NCBI GenBank assembly: GCA_036925085.1
Contig: JAUPFP010000025.1
Coordinates: 2,278,733-2,342,732, forward strand
Origin: Brachycybe producta
Lineage: Eukaryota > Arthropoda > Diplopoda > Playtdesmida > Andrognathidae
Reading direction: 5' to 3'
DNA length: 64,000 nucleotides
Position 1 is the stretch's first letter; the number at the start of each line of letters is the position of its first letter. The position numbers were made by a program, and so were the translations under genes. Below, in pieces: positions 53,280 through 64,000 of this stretch. The notes under the pieces are model-generated. The model did not search any database. It saw nothing but the letters and a program-made list of their open reading frames with translations, and was not told where the DNA came from.

Positions 53280-56200
53280 TTAAAGAGGAGGTGGAACATT
53301 TTGGGCAAAATTGCCAATGAAGTTACCGGCCGGTTCGTAATTGGCAACTACGAGGATTTTGCCACTTTTGCTCTTCGCCTGAGCAACTCCCATCTCTTTC
53401 GTTTCCTTCCAAATCACTTGAGTAAAATGACCTAAAAAAAGCCAACAACAAAAAATAGAACGCTTGCAATTTTAATAAAACATTTTCTTTTTGTCTAGAA
53501 AAAATTTCGTGGCAAAATCACACAAAAAAAGGACACAAACGACTAAGAAATTTAAATCAGAGAAAAATATAAAAAGGAAATAAAAAACAATAGAAGTTAA
53601 GATTCAGAAGAAGAAAAAAACAACAACTGAAAGCGACTTTAGAAACTAGAAGAGTAAATAAATCACTTTAAAGGCAATTTTCATGTTTTGATATTTTTAA
53701 AAATTAACTTTTGAAATTTATTTAGATTTTCTAGCTTTTAATTGTCAACACTAAATTTATTGAATTTGTTTTAGAAACTAGAAGAGTAAATATAAATCAC
53801 TTTAAAGGCATTTCTTACGTTTGGATATTTTTAAAAATTAACTTTAAAAATTTATTTAGAAGATTTTCTAGTTTTTAAGACACAACCTTAAAAAAGAAAT
53901 TGAAATTGTTTTAAAAACCAGAATAGTAAACAAATTTTCATGTTTTGATATTTTTAAAAATTTAACTTTTTAAATTTATTTAAATTTTCTAGCTTTTAAT
54001 TGTCAACACTAAATTTATTGAATTTGTTTTAGAAACTAGATGAGTAAATAAATCACTTTAAAGGCATTTTTCATATTTTGATATTTTTAAAAATTAACTT
54101 TTGAAATTTATTTAGAAGACTTTCTAGCTTTTGAATTTGTTTTAGAAACTAGAAAGAGTAAATATAAATCACATTAAATGCATATTTTCAATGTTTTGAT
54201 ATCTTTTAAAACAAACAAACCAGATTTCAGACTAGAAGGTTCCCTTCCGAACTCATGCACCCTTATTTCGTCGTACCAACTCTCGACCGCATCACCACCT
54301 ACAAAGACAGTGAACAAGAAAAAGACACTTTTTTTTAAATTACACAGTTGAACAAAGCGATGACCAATGGTCACTCATCGCCTAAGACCAAAAAAGAACT
54401 ATATTTTTTTTTAGTTCCTTTTGCCTTAAGAGTCACACTCTTTACCGCTTATCTTGTGTTTAGGATTGGATGACCATTTCATGAATATGTTCTCGCCATA
54501 TTTATTATTATCTCTGTGACGAAACGCATCGTCTTTAGCCAGTTTTTCGGCCCATTCTTTGGCATAAGCATTCAGCTGAAACATAAAACAATAGGTTCAT
54601 AATTTCAAATTTCAAAGTGCATTTTAAGAAACTAGAAGAGAAGCTCAATCACTTAAGGGTATTGTTGTGTCATGTTGATATGTGCTTGACAATGCTTAAT
54701 GCTGCATATGGACTTTTATGTCCCTCTGCCATAGGTCTATTTGGGTGCTAGCAGAGTACTGATTGTAATCGTAATTGTAATATCTTTTAAAATAAGCTTT
54801 TTATGTCAGTCTACAAAATGACCCAACTTTAAGCCGATGATATTTTTTTTTAAACTTTTGTACATACAAAGTGCGGATGGGACATTCGACTCTTCGAATC
54901 CGGCGAATCTTGAAAAATATTCGAGATTCGAAAAACTAGAATCTTCGCCTTTTTTTTTTTCGTCTTTTGAATCCTAACCTAAAAAAAAGTTTTAAAAACT
55001 TTTTGGTAAAATTAGTTTTAAAACTCCATTTCACTAACAAAAAAACTGGCGACTGTTGCAATTTTGGTGGTATCCGGATCACCAATATCATCACCTTGTG
55101 GCGGCGACCCTGAGTGCCACACTGTTTTTATTATTAATAACTTAATATTTAATATTATTTCATTTATTTGTATCTTCTTAATGAATAATATAGGATTCTT
55201 ATATGAAGGATTCGAGATTCTGGAGATTTGGAAGATTCGAGAACCTTTTAGTATTCGGATTTGTCCCACTTCTAATAAAAAGCTTACTTTGAAAGATGTC
55301 AACAAGAAAATAAGCCCCTTCAGTGAGCCCCTTCTAGTCTCTAAAACACTTTCAATTTCTTCTTTAGGCGGTTTGTAAAGTGTTAAAACACCTCTCGAAC
55401 TCTTGATCATTCTATCTTTCTGAAGAGCCAAATGAAGAGAAACTTGAAAGCTGTTTTAGAAACTAGAAGAGTAGCTCAACCACTTAATAGTATTGTCATG
55501 TTGATACTTTTTAAATTAAACTTTTTATGTTAAGTTTCAAAATAATGCAAAATGTTTAATTTGAAAGATAATATTAAACATAAAAGATTAATATAATTAA
55601 GTGATTCCAGCTACCCGTTCTAGTTTCTAACAGTGTTTCAATTTCTCCATAGGTGTTTTTACTCTTCTGAAACTACAGAATAACCAAGAGTTCGACACAT
55701 CAACTGTGTTCCGTAAAACATCCCACAAGCTGAAACCTTTTTAGATAACTTCAGAGCCGGTGTCCCGTGTAACTTCCGTTTCTCGTTATGAACTTTCAGA
55801 CAAACTTTAGCAAATTCATCTTCGTCTTCTTCTTCTTCATTATCCGAGTGACACGATTTGCTTTTCTCGTGTTGTTTCGAACCTTTGTCTCCGAACTTAC
55901 TCATCAAAGCTTGAAATTTACCAACTTTCTTTTCCTGCTGAACTTGGTGATGATGATCGTCATCATCATCATTTTTAAGACCTATAAATCTTGTCTGTTT
56001 CGTTGTCTTCTCGCCAATTGCAAAATTATCAAACTTTGCTGACAATTGATGTTGGTCATCTTGATCGGAATGAGTCGTTACGGACCTCACAGATTTTGTA
56101 GCTCCTTCGCCACCACTGCTGTAGGTCTCAATCACTTCGGTAGTCACTGTTTCCTGTTTAGAAAAAAAATTTAAAAAAAGCAACAACTTCAAAATGTGTA

Positions 56201-56334
56201 GAGGGTTCAGTAGATTCAATTAAAAATGAGTCACTTACGGTCACTCCACCTCTGGTCACTGTACGTGTTTCAGACTTGACCACTCTTGCTTGACCTTCCT
56301 GTTTCATTCCACGTTTCTCGTAACTTTGAAACAT
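53280..56334 (-). CDS. GLIPR2: CAP-domain protein, GAPR-1/GLIPR2 type (gene 1), 290 aa
   Basis: Exons 56239-56334, 55737-56153, 54446-54575, 54221-54298, 53280-53431 (TAA at 53280); lengths 96, 417, 130, 78 and 152 join exactly in frame. Residues 1-140 are a hydrophilic extension starting MFQSYEKRGMKQEG with Val/Thr-rich repeats, an Asp run and a Glu/Asp run. CAP domain from about residue 143: EFAKVCLKVHNEKRK, EWAEKLAKDDAFRHRD, YGENIFMKW, SWYDEI, GHFTQVIW, KILVVANYEPAGNFIG, then FAQNVPPPL. The full CAP tetrad is present: His191, Glu199, Glu225, His242. No signal peptide, so an intracellular GAPR-1-like membrane or Golgi protein is likely. Unlike human GAPR-1 it lacks Gly2 for myristoylation. 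Confidence 0.9.
53630..54200. repeat. Family A-derived direct repeats in CAP gene 1 intron 4
   Basis: The string TTTAGAAACTAGAAGAGTAA with ATCACTTTAAAGGCA and TTTTGATATTTTTAAAAATT recurs near 53640, 53770, 54030 and 54135, mostly at about 131-bp steps. A MITE arm has become a tandem array. Confidence 0.65.
54600..55400. mobile_element. Family A element split by an ATTCGAATC-rich insertion, CAP gene 1 intron 2
   Basis: Left family A arm at 54615-54860 and right arm at about 55265-55360 are separated by 54880-55265. That insert has inverted GGGACATTCGACTC / GAATACTAAAAGG-type ends and repeated GATTCGAGATT motifs. The same ATTCGAATC text precedes the truncated family C copy at 16600. Another family A copy follows at 55430-55680. 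Confidence 0.55.
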
Positions 56335-58369
56335 CTTTTACCACCTTTGAATAATAATAATAATAACAATAATATTAAAATGAATCGTGAGCTCATCAAC
56401 AAAAATGAAAACAGGACTTTTAATTTCAATTTTTATGACAATGATGATGTCATTTCTGGAAGAACACAATTGAAGGATGTTTTCGTTGCGAAAATATATT
56501 ATTACATATTTTAGAACAAACAAACAAAAAACCTCAAAGGATTTTGTCTTTGTTTGATAAATGATATAACAAAATATGATATTTATATAATACAAACATA
56601 ATTTACATGTATTTTTCTTTTGGCCCATCCCATATTTTATTAGGATCACTTTGACAACAATATCAAAAAAAAAAAATGTCGAAATAAAAAAAAAGTTTAA
56701 TCAAAACTAAACAAAGAAAAGATCAATGATAAAATTGATAAGATCCTTTAAAATATTTTATAGTAAAATTCAGAGTAACTAAAGTTAAAAGTATTTCACA
56801 AGAAATAATTTTTCATTAGTTAGAAATTCCTCTCAGAACTCTTGATTATTCTGTCTTTCAGGTGAAAAATGGATGAAAAATGAGGAGAAACATGAAATGT
56901 GCTTTACAAACTAGAAGGGATCCCTTAAGTGAAGTGATTGAGTTACCTTATTCTAGTTTTTTTTAAACAGTTTCAAGTTTGCTCTTCATTAAGAGTTTAA
57001 AGGCGTTTAAAACCTTTAAACCACCTTGACTGATTCAGTTACTCTTCTAGTTTCTTAAAACGCAGCACAACAAGAGTGGTTGCGAGGTTTTTTTTTTATA
57101 AATAAAATGTAATGGGTCTAATGGGAAGAAACTTGAAAGTGTTTAAAAAACTAGAAGGGTAGCTCAATCACTTAAGGTTTTTTTTTCATGTTAATATCTT
57201 TTATCTGTTTTTATGTCAGTTTAAAAATGATCCAACTTTAAGTAACTAGTTTTTTTTTAATTTTTGTGTATAAAAAGTTCATTTTGAAAAATATCAACAT
57301 GAAAATACCCTAAAATGATTTCTAATTTCTCATTAGCGTTTTTTGCTCCTGAAACCGCAGAATAACCAGAGTTAGAAAAATCAGCTGTTCATAAAACAGC
57401 TTAAGAAGGTATAAACTCGTCCCTCAAACTCTGAATATTCTGTCTTTCCGAAGCAAAATTCAGGAAAACCTGAAAGTGATTTAAAAACTAGAACGGCAAC
57501 GTAATTACTTAAGGAGTATTTTCTTGTTGATATCTTTTGAAATAAGCATTTTATGTCATAAGAGTTATTTTTTTTTAGATATCTACATGAAAATACTATT
57601 AATGGAAATTTATTTACTCTTCACACTTTCAATTTCTTCATAAATATGTTTTGAAAATGTAAAATTTTACGGAATTAAAAAAAATTACATGTAAAATACT
57701 GTATATAAGTTGCTCATCAGTGTATTAAACAAAGCAACAGTTGCCTCTCGCTGCAAGCAACAATTGTCAATTCTTCTCAAATTGCAACCAACAATTGATA
57801 TATATGAGAGATTGATGACATTTTAAATTAAATGTAAACAATCAATACATACCTGAACGATAAATAGTAGGAGGGCCACAGGAAAAAGAAGGAGAAATAT
57901 TGAACTAAAATGAAATATACTCAAAAAAAAAATTGAATGAAGTCAACACCTCAATTTTCAAACGGTAAATAACATCCGATCACAAGATAGTTATCTCTAT
58001 ATATACAGCTATACTTAATATTATAATGAATTATTATACAGTATGTCTCAAAATAAAAGTTCCAGTCTACTATAGAAGTATTATATTAATATTTATCTGG
58101 CACAGTCTCTATTGTTTAAAATGAAATATCTGCACAAACTAGAAAAAAACTACACATTTCAAACTTAAAATTGGTTGTGTTGACAAAATATCAAAATATA
58201 ATTTTAGAAGAAGAAAAAAAATTTAAATAAATTGGTCCAGAATTTAAAAAGTTATTGAAATTAAATTAATTAACTTCAATAATTTTTGAAATTCTTTACA
58301 AATTTGTTTTTTTTTTTAATTTTTATACAAATACATTTTAACATTTCAAACTCTTTAATTATTCTGTTC

Positions 58370-58690
58370 TTCAAGCGAAACTAGAAAGTGTTTTAGAAAC
58401 TAGAAGGGTAGGGGCTCAATCCCTTACGGATAATTATCATGTTGAGATCTTTCAAATTAAGCTTTATTATGCAAGTTTGAAAATGACCCAACTTTAAGCA
58501 GCTATAACATTTTTATTTTTTTTTATAATTTTTGTCTGTTAAAAAGTTTATTTTGAAAGATATTAATATGACAATAATACCCTTAAGTGATTGAGCTAGA
58601 AGCCTTTCTAGTTTCTAAAATACATTCACGTTTCTCTTAATTTTGTATCTGAAATACGGAATAATCAAACCACCTTAAATTTTAAATGTG
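58370..58690. mobile_element. Foldback MITE family A, intergenic copy
   Basis: Left TTTTAGAAACTAGAAGGGTA and TGAGATCTTTCAAATTAAG; right TTATTTTGAAAGATATTAAT, CTTTCTAGTTTCTAAAATAC and AACCACCTTAAA. It is one of the cleaner two-armed copies. Confidence 0.7.
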
Positions 58691-58750
58691 TAGCATTTGT
58701 AATTTATTAGATATTCCATTTTAAACGATTTAGCTGCACTACTTTGTATA

Positions 58751-58905
58751 CCGGTAATGAAAACCGTTTAACACGAAATGGAAAAACAATCGAAATATTT
58801 TTTTCGTGTTAAAAGAAAGAATTCTTATGCTATTCAAAGAGTCCAGACCCCCCAAAAAATGTATTTGGTGTTATCCGATTTTTCGTGTTAAACGGTTTTT
58901 CACTG
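58751..58905. mobile_element. pogo-like TA-target MITE, copy 2
   Basis: Left TA|CCGGTAATGAAAACCGTTT and right AAACGGTTTTTCACTG|TA, with TTTAACACGAA arms inverted. TA flanks both ends. It is related to the element at 6198-6352. Confidence 0.7.
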
Positions 58906-59721
58906 TATTTTGTGACAAACAGAAAATGGGGACATTGGTTCTAAGACATACTGTATAATAAAATGCGGAGGTGGTTAGATGATTATGGAGACCCCCCTTA
59001 TCAAAAAAAAAAGGGTGGATATTGAGGTGGTGGTATCAGTAATAAATCTAATAATAGTAATAATGGGAAAATGATCTTTGAATGTTACACTTTGAAAAGA
59101 TTACCATTAATATCAACACATTTTTTAAAAAAAAAAACACAATCTTATTCTCGCTGTTAACTTAATCTGTTAAAGACATTTAAGTCCATTATGAGAATAT
59201 TCATTAATTCTAATTGGCAATTTAATATGCTAAAAGTTACTAGAAGGTCAAAACCATAGACTGTCAACAACATAAATGACAGTTTCTAATTTCTTAATAA
59301 AAAAAAGAAGACTTCTTATAAAAAAAGAAACTCATAAGTGGTCTTCATATGAAAACGAAATCTCTTTTTAAAAACTTGATAACTTTCATCAAAATTCAAC
59401 AAATTTCTGAGTTTTTTCAGTATTTCATTGCTGAAACTATTCTACATTATCTATTCGACATAGCAGGATCTGCAAATAAGCAAACCTAGGCAATTGCCTT
59501 GAGGCTCCAGACAAAATAGGGCGCTTCAAATTCGATAAATCGTAAGAATTATTGCCAAAATTGTTTTATATATATATATATATATCAGTAAATTAAAAAA
59601 AAAATAATAAGAGGTATTATTATTAATTTTTACATAATTTTGTGTATTTTTGAGGGGAGCTAATAATACAAATCCGTCACTGTGTATGGATTTATATTAG
59701 CGACAAGGATGTGTTGAACAT

Positions 59722-60060
59722 TTGAAGAGCCACCTTTTGGCCCTCAACAACCTTATAAACTGAGCCACCTTTTGGCCCTCAACAACCTTATAAACTGAGC
59801 CACCTTTTGGCCCTCAACAACCTTATAAACTGAGCCACCATTTGGCCCTCAACAACCTTATAAACTGAGCCACCTTTTGACCCTCAACAACCTTATAAAC
59901 TGAGCCACCTTTTGGTCCTCAACAACCTTATAAACTGAGCCACCTTTTGGTCCTCAACAACCTTATAAACTGAGCCACCTTTTGGCCCTCAACAACCTTA
60001 TAAACTGAGCCACCTTTTTGGCCCTCAATAACCTTATAATCTGGGCCACCTCCTGGATCA
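59722..60060. repeat. 35-bp minisatellite, about 9 copies (first type)
   Basis: Unit reads GAGCCACCTTTTGGCCCTCA then ACAACCTTATAAACT. Changes are single substitutions plus one extra T in the last copies. It shares the frame GAGCCAC..CTGGCTCTC.. with the array at 60270-60885. Confidence 0.94.
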
Positions 60061-60269
60061 TATATCATCAGGGGTCATATATTCCTAATGAGTACTAAGT
60101 GAAAGGTAGGCCTGGTCATACAATTTTGATAGGAAATGTCACGTAAAAGTTCATTAACTTAAAAATTATTAAGAATACGATCCTTAAACTGAGCCACTTA
60201 CTAACTCTCGTCAACTTTCAAACAAGAGTTCCTCACTAGTTCTCAACAACCGTTCAAATTGTGTCACGT

Positions 60270-60885
60270 ATTGACCTTATGCACTGAGCCACTTACTGGC
60301 TCTCGACGACCTTATGCACTGAGCCACGTACTGGCTCTCGACGACCTTATGCACTGAGCCACTTACTGGCTCTCGACGACCTTATGCACTGAGCCACTTA
60401 CTGGCTCTCGACGACCTTATGCACTGAGCCACTTACTGGCTCTCGACGACCTTATGCACTGAGCCACTTACTGGCTCTCGACGACCTTATGCACTGAGCC
60501 ACTTACTGGCTCTCGACGACCTTATGCACTGAGCCACTTACTGGCTCTCGACGACCTTATGCACTGAGCCACTTACTGGCTCTCGACGACCTTATGCACT
60601 GAGCCACTTACTGGCTCTCGACGACCTTTCGCACTGAGCCACTTACTGGCTCTCGACGACCTTTCGCACTGAGCCACTTACTGGCTCTCGACGACCTTTC
60701 GCACTGAGCCACTTACTGGCTCTCGACGACCTTTCGCACTGAGCCACTTACTGGCTCTCGACGACTTTTCGCACTGAGCCACTTACTGGCTCTCGACAAC
60801 CTTTCGCACTGAGCCACTTACTGGCTCTCGACAACCTTTCGCACTGAGCCACTTACTGGCTCTCGACAACCTTTCAAACTGAAAA
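60270..60885. repeat. 35-bp minisatellite, about 17 copies (second type)
   Basis: Unit reads GAGCCACTTACTGGCTCTCG then ACGACCTTATGCACT. The left half ends CTTATGCACT and the right half CTTTCGCACT, with a final CAACCTTTC variant. It is separated from the first-type array by about 200 bp containing degenerate units. Confidence 0.95.
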
Positions 60886-61406
60886 TCTTTCAAAATGAGC
60901 CACTTTTTGACTTGCAAAACGCTACAAAATGCAATAAAAGTCTACTCATTTGAACCTTATATTAGCCAGTGATCTAATAAAATGTACATTGGCCCTTAAG
61001 TGGAAAATATTTGAACACATTTTTTTTGTGTGTGGGGGGGGGGGCGGGGGGGGGGAGAGAAACTTAAATTTGAGCACAACCAATGACAACATTCAAACAC
61101 AATGAAATCAATTCTGTTATTTGCACAGAAAAAGTTTTTGTGTTACTAAACAGAGCGACAGAGAGAGAGAGAGAGAGAACATCCTGTCCCTTCAATTCTA
61201 ATCCCATTGAGGTTATGAATATTTGTTTGTCTCTCTTGTAACAATAGAATAAACAGAATACAATTGACCAACTGACCACAACTAAACTGTTAATTATTAG
61301 GAAAAACAAGAAAAAAGCTTTCATCATTTATAAATGTTATAATCAATCAAAAAAATTACACAAAAACAGAAGAAGAATTACAAAAAAAAAAAAGAGAAGA
61401 GTGAAA
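60886..61406. other. 3' flank of CRYZ-like gene
   Basis: Degenerate end of the minisatellite, a G-rich run near 61035-61055, a GAGA run near 61155, and the presumed 3' UTR of the CRYZ-like gene. No other gene seen. Confidence 0.45.
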
Positions 61407-63242
61407 TTAGTCAATGTTTAGAACCAGGTTTCCTTTAGCTCCACTGGACTCAATGATGTCCACATGAGCCTTGGCCAAATCCTGCATAGAATATTCTCTG
61501 TCGACGACTGGTCGAACCCAACCGGACTTTATTCCGGCCGTTATAGCTGCTCCAACTTCGAGCCATTCATTCTATTAATAAATAAAAACAAGTTAACCAT
61601 TAATCATCATCATCATCATCATTATCGCAACAATATAATTGATTAACTTTTACCTCATTGGCACTAAACAGAGACATTCCCGTGATGCTCGTCTCTTTGG
61701 CCATCAAGGCCCTCGGATCGAACTCGATTCGACCTCTGTTGCCAACAACCTATGGGTGGCCATTACAAAAAAAATTAATACCACGTTTACAGTTGGCATT
61801 TTCGCGTTGACGTCCTCCAAGATTTGCATTCGAATGAGGGAGGACGTCATTGCAAAACTCCCACAATACCAGAAGCCATTTGCAAAATATGCAAATCAAA
61901 CAGAAATCTAGTTAATTCTGCATTCTCAGATGCAATACTAACAAGAGATTGAAAACGTTTCAGAAACTAGAATAGTATATGAGCAATTGGCACACGGACC
62001 ACTTTTTAGTGGTCGAGTTTGAGTGCAAAATACTGTCGCAGGTGGCTGAGTTGTCGTTGACAATGTATTGCTATGGGGGGTTCCTTTCTAAAGTCGAAAA
62101 TGACGACCGGTGATTAAAAGTGTGGTTGCAATAAATTGCTATGGAAAGACGCCGGAACCACACGGCGCCTTCATTTGCAGTTGAACTCGACCACTAAAAA
62201 GTGGTTCGTGTGCCATGGCCCTGATTTTCTCAGCCACTTAATGTTTTGTTTCAAAATAAACTTTTTATAGACAAATATTAAAAAATATCGTCTGCTTAAA
62301 AACAGGTCCTTTTCAAACTCACATAAAAAGTTCATTTTGAAAAATATCAACCGTAAAAATACTCTTAAGTGATTGAGTTACCTTTCTAGTTTCTAAAACA
62401 CATTCAAGTTTGTATTCATTTCGTTCCTGAATGGCTGTTTACACTTACAAGGATTTTCACCTAAATATCTTTAAAAATAAAACATAGCAAATTAAAAAAA
62501 AAACTTTAAAAAAGTTCAAATTGACATAAAAAGTTTATTTTTTAAAAATTTCAACATGAAAATCCTCTTAAATATTTTATTTACTTTTCAAGTCTTTAAA
62601 ACACTTTCGATTTCTTCTTAAAAAATACTGGGAAAAAATTACTAAAACATTAAAAGTTCAATTTTAAATTGTTCTCTTTATCATTTGCATATTTTGCAAA
62701 TGGCTACTAAAATATATTGTTAGCAATCGACTGCTATTAACAATTTACTTTACTCTTAGCAGTAAACTGTTATAGCAATCCACTGCTACGTGTTAAGGTT
62801 ATAGAAACCTCAGAGGATTAAGTTCATCTCCTTACAATGAGACGTCCAGACGGAGCCAAAAGGTCAAGATCTTTGACCAGATTGACATTGGTCAACATCT
62901 CAACAATGACGTCCACTCCACGTCCACCAATGAGGGAATTGATCTTGTCAATGTAACCTTCCTCTCTATGATTAAACACATGATCGGCGCCGTTCTCGAG
63001 AACCAGATCGAGACCCTCTTTGGTTCCGGCCGTTCCGAACACAGTTAAACCTTTGAGAAAATGTTTTCCAGGTTTATTTTTTTTTTTTTTTAAAAAAAAA
63101 AGGTCGCTTTCTTATTGGTGCAACAGGTTTTTCTCTAAATTTGTTTATATTACCATGAGATTTAGCAATCTGTACGGCCGCAAGACCAACGGCTCCACTT
63201 GCTCCATGGACCAAAACAGTCTCGGAAGGTCGCGCCTTAGCT
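61407..63242 (-). CDS. CRYZ: Zeta-crystallin / NADPH quinone oxidoreductase, last four exons
   Basis: Exons 63154-63242 (acceptor uncertain by 2 bp), 62836-63050, 61654-61749, 61407-61571 (TAA at 61407). MDR-superfamily enzyme reducing quinones with NADPH in the cytosol. The first visible exon has the Rossmann dinucleotide motif [16 protein letters not shown]. The next has [20 protein letters not shown] and [13 protein letters not shown], then [19 protein letters not shown]. The last two have [19 protein letters not shown] and [20 protein letters not shown]. These strings align with vertebrate zeta-crystallin throughout, and the junction phases (1, 0, 0) keep the frame. The N-terminal catalytic part lies beyond the right edge: nothing recognisable as exon is seen in 63243-64000. 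Confidence 0.9.
61988..62215. mobile_element. Family B inverted-repeat element in a CRYZ intron
   Basis: TGGCACACGGACCACTTTTT at the left, inverted as AAAAAGTGGTTCGTGTGCCA at the right; arms continue with GTGGTCGAGTT. It interrupts a family A element (61945-61985 and 62225-62440). Confidence 0.75.
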
Positions 63243-64000
63243 CTAGAATTATTAGAAGACACAATTTGAAGCGCAAATCGACAGATTTGAGAAATTTCGC
63301 ATTTTAGAAGCAAAATTTTCAAATAATATTAAAGAAATTCAACTTTTTTTTTTTTTTTTTTTACTTATTTTAGAAATGTCTTAATTTTATTTCGTTGCTT
63401 TTCTAATTTCGAGTAAACTTCGAATATTTTTTTTAAAGTTACTTCTAAAAAGCTATGACCCCTCAATCTGTGTCGAATGATCAGAATTTATTTCGCTTTG
63501 AAGAGCATAGTTACGCTCGTAAGAGGCTATCGGCATGAATAAAATCAAGCATGATGCAATACCTGGTATAGCCGTCTAACATGATGTGTGTGTGTGTACG
63601 GTTTTCATTTACAAAAACGTCAAGCGAACGTTTTTTTCTTTTCGAAACAACATCATGTAAAAATGCAAATTGTTTTCAAAACTAGAATGGTAAAAGATTA
63701 TGCTAATAGTTTTTTTCATGGCAATATCTTAAATAATAAACATTTTATGGTTCAGTTTGAAAAATGACCCGTTTTGTTATTGACATTTCATGAAAAAATA
63801 TTTTCGCCTTTTTCAAACTGTCATAAAAAGTATATTTTGAACGATATCACCAACTATTCTAGTTTCTAAAACACCTTTGAATTTTTTTGTGATGTTTCTT
63901 CTAAACCGCGGTTGGAGGGGGAAGAGACCTCCTATAGAATAGAGACCGAAATGGGCTCCCATCAATGAGGAAATCCGGCCATCCCATCTCGTCCCATCGC
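63243..64000. other. Right edge: intron or upstream sequence of the CRYZ-like gene
   Basis: AT-rich, with a family A pair of arms at 63655-63890 (ACTAGAATGGTAAAAGATTA / CTATTCTAGTTTCTAAAAC). The last 100 bp are GC-richer and non-repetitive, but no exon could be read there. Confidence 0.4.

Larger units (their letters stand above)
56335..59721. other. Upstream of CAP gene 1: MITEs, no gene seen
   Basis: AT-rich, with family A elements (56820-57060, 57110-57410, 58370-58690) and a pogo-like element (58751-58905). The proximal part should contain the promoter of CAP gene 1. No coding exon was recognised. Confidence 0.5.

Noticed and set aside
28408..56334. One giant multi-CAP protein instead of three genes
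   Set aside because: Each CAP unit has its own in-frame stop (53280, 42552, 28408) and its own first exon with a start, and each exon set sums to a whole number of codons.

Overview
This window looks like nuclear DNA of an invertebrate metazoan. The coding exons are short, lie entirely on the minus strand, and are bounded by canonical GT/AG splice sites. The sequence between them is AT-rich and packed with foldback MITEs, tRNA-derived SINE copies and long minisatellites. Hemicentin, zeta-crystallin, GAPR-1-like and C1orf21-like genes are animal families. An ascidian or another AT-rich invertebrate is plausible, but the sequence alone does not settle the phylum. No plus-strand gene could be supported.

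Layout, in minus-strand transcription order (right to left): (1) 61407-63242, the last four exons of a zeta-crystallin/quinone oxidoreductase (CRYZ), cut by the right side of the window. (2) 53280-56334, 42552-48442 and 28408-32080, three complete CAP-superfamily genes of GAPR-1/GLIPR2 type (290, 393 and 285 codons). They share a core exon pattern (130-bp exon ending in phase 1) but have unrelated N- and C-terminal extensions. Only the first keeps all four residues of the CAP tetrad. (3) 14914-19240, a complete five-exon, 212-codon gene with an MGC lipidation-type N-terminus and an FFRMLDEKI motif. I recognise it as a homologue of the uncharacterised human gene C1orf21. (4) 56-12226, the 5' part of a hemicentin gene: signal peptide, VWA domain with MIDAS, the hemicentin linker, then 14 Ig domains, continuing beyond the left edge.

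Spaces between genes and large introns are built from repeats. Minisatellites: 22 bp (1921-2204), 21 bp (12980-14118), 28 bp with an AP-1 site per unit (22884-23430), 21 bp (24270-24930), 20-23 bp with a splice-donor consensus per unit (25140-26090), a CT-rich tract (26320-27115), AC-rich (34490-35240), 27 bp (45620-46290) and two related 35-bp arrays (59722-60060 and 60270-60885). Mobile elements include a TTAA-flanked foldback family of about 0.8 kb, a 636-bp TA-flanked near-perfect palindrome, a 404-bp TAA-flanked element, a 187-bp element with 9-bp target duplications, pogo-like TA elements, and a very abundant foldback family present in most introns. Several insertions are nested inside other elements, which fixes their ends.

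The most notable observations are the adjacency of hemicentin and the C1orf21-like gene, which are also close on human chromosome 1q25; the CAP gene cluster with stepwise loss of active-site residues; and the run of different tandem arrays upstream of the C1orf21-like gene, one of which repeats an AP-1 site about 19 times.
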